This document shows positions 5,365-5,424 of a DNA stretch of 5,424 nt, piece after piece (positions within the stretch are counted from its first letter, which is position 1; each line of letters starts with the position of its first letter). The translations under genes and the position numbers were made by a program. The notes under the pieces are model-generated. The model ran no database searches and was not told the DNA's origin. It worked only from the letters and a program-made list of their open reading frames with translations. Source of the stretch: Cellvibrionales bacterium UBA5860 (lineage in GTDB: Bacteria > Pseudomonadota > Gammaproteobacteria > Pseudomonadales > Porticoccaceae); contig DJFY01000024.1 of NCBI GenBank assembly GCA_002431545.1, forward strand, positions 1 to 5,424, given 5' to 3'.

Positions 5365-5424
5365 TCACTTCGATCGAGGCTAAGTAAGCGCTGGACCCGC
5401 TCCTCTCGCATATCTGCTTTCTGC

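Noticed and set aside
5365..5424. Terminator after the Crp-type gene.
   Set aside because: No GC-rich hairpin with a T-run is visible in the 60 remaining bases.

Overview
The window reads as chromosomal DNA of a proteobacterium, most likely a gammaproteobacterium. This is inferred from moderately GC-rich coding sequence, an AsmA-like envelope protein, heme-copper-oxidase accessory subunits of the NorE/NorF type, and a Crp-type regulator whose DNA-reading helix resembles E. coli CRP. All six genes lie on the + strand. No rRNA, tRNA, CRISPR array or intact mobile element is visible.

Layout: (1) 113-880 encodes a membrane-anchored AsmA-like protein. (2) 968-2386 encodes a complete NAD(P)-dependent aldehyde dehydrogenase with all catalytic motifs. 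(3) After a 121-base gap holding a strong hairpin, a tight three-gene membrane cluster follows: a six-helix protein of unknown function (2508-3215), a five-helix cytochrome c oxidase subunit III/NorE-like protein started from TTG (3233-3805), and a three-helix subunit IV/NorF-like protein started from GTG (3808-4092). (4) About 600 bases (4093-4689) carry no convincing gene but are rich in repeats: an 18-bp direct repeat pair, two 13-bp palindrome-like sequences exactly 22 bp apart, and several inverted repeats. (5) 4690-5364 encodes a Crp/Fnr-family regulator with a TATAAT box just upstream.

The NorE/NorF-like pair normally accompanies a heme-copper catalytic subunit (nitric oxide reductase or terminal oxidase). 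No catalytic subunit is present here. The partners are instead an unknown six-helix membrane protein and, further upstream, an aldehyde dehydrogenase. The pair may serve a reductase encoded elsewhere, or may have been recruited to another membrane redox system. The Crp-type regulator may control the cluster or the repeat-rich region, but nothing in the window proves this. The most unusual non-coding structure is the repeat block at 4091-4189.
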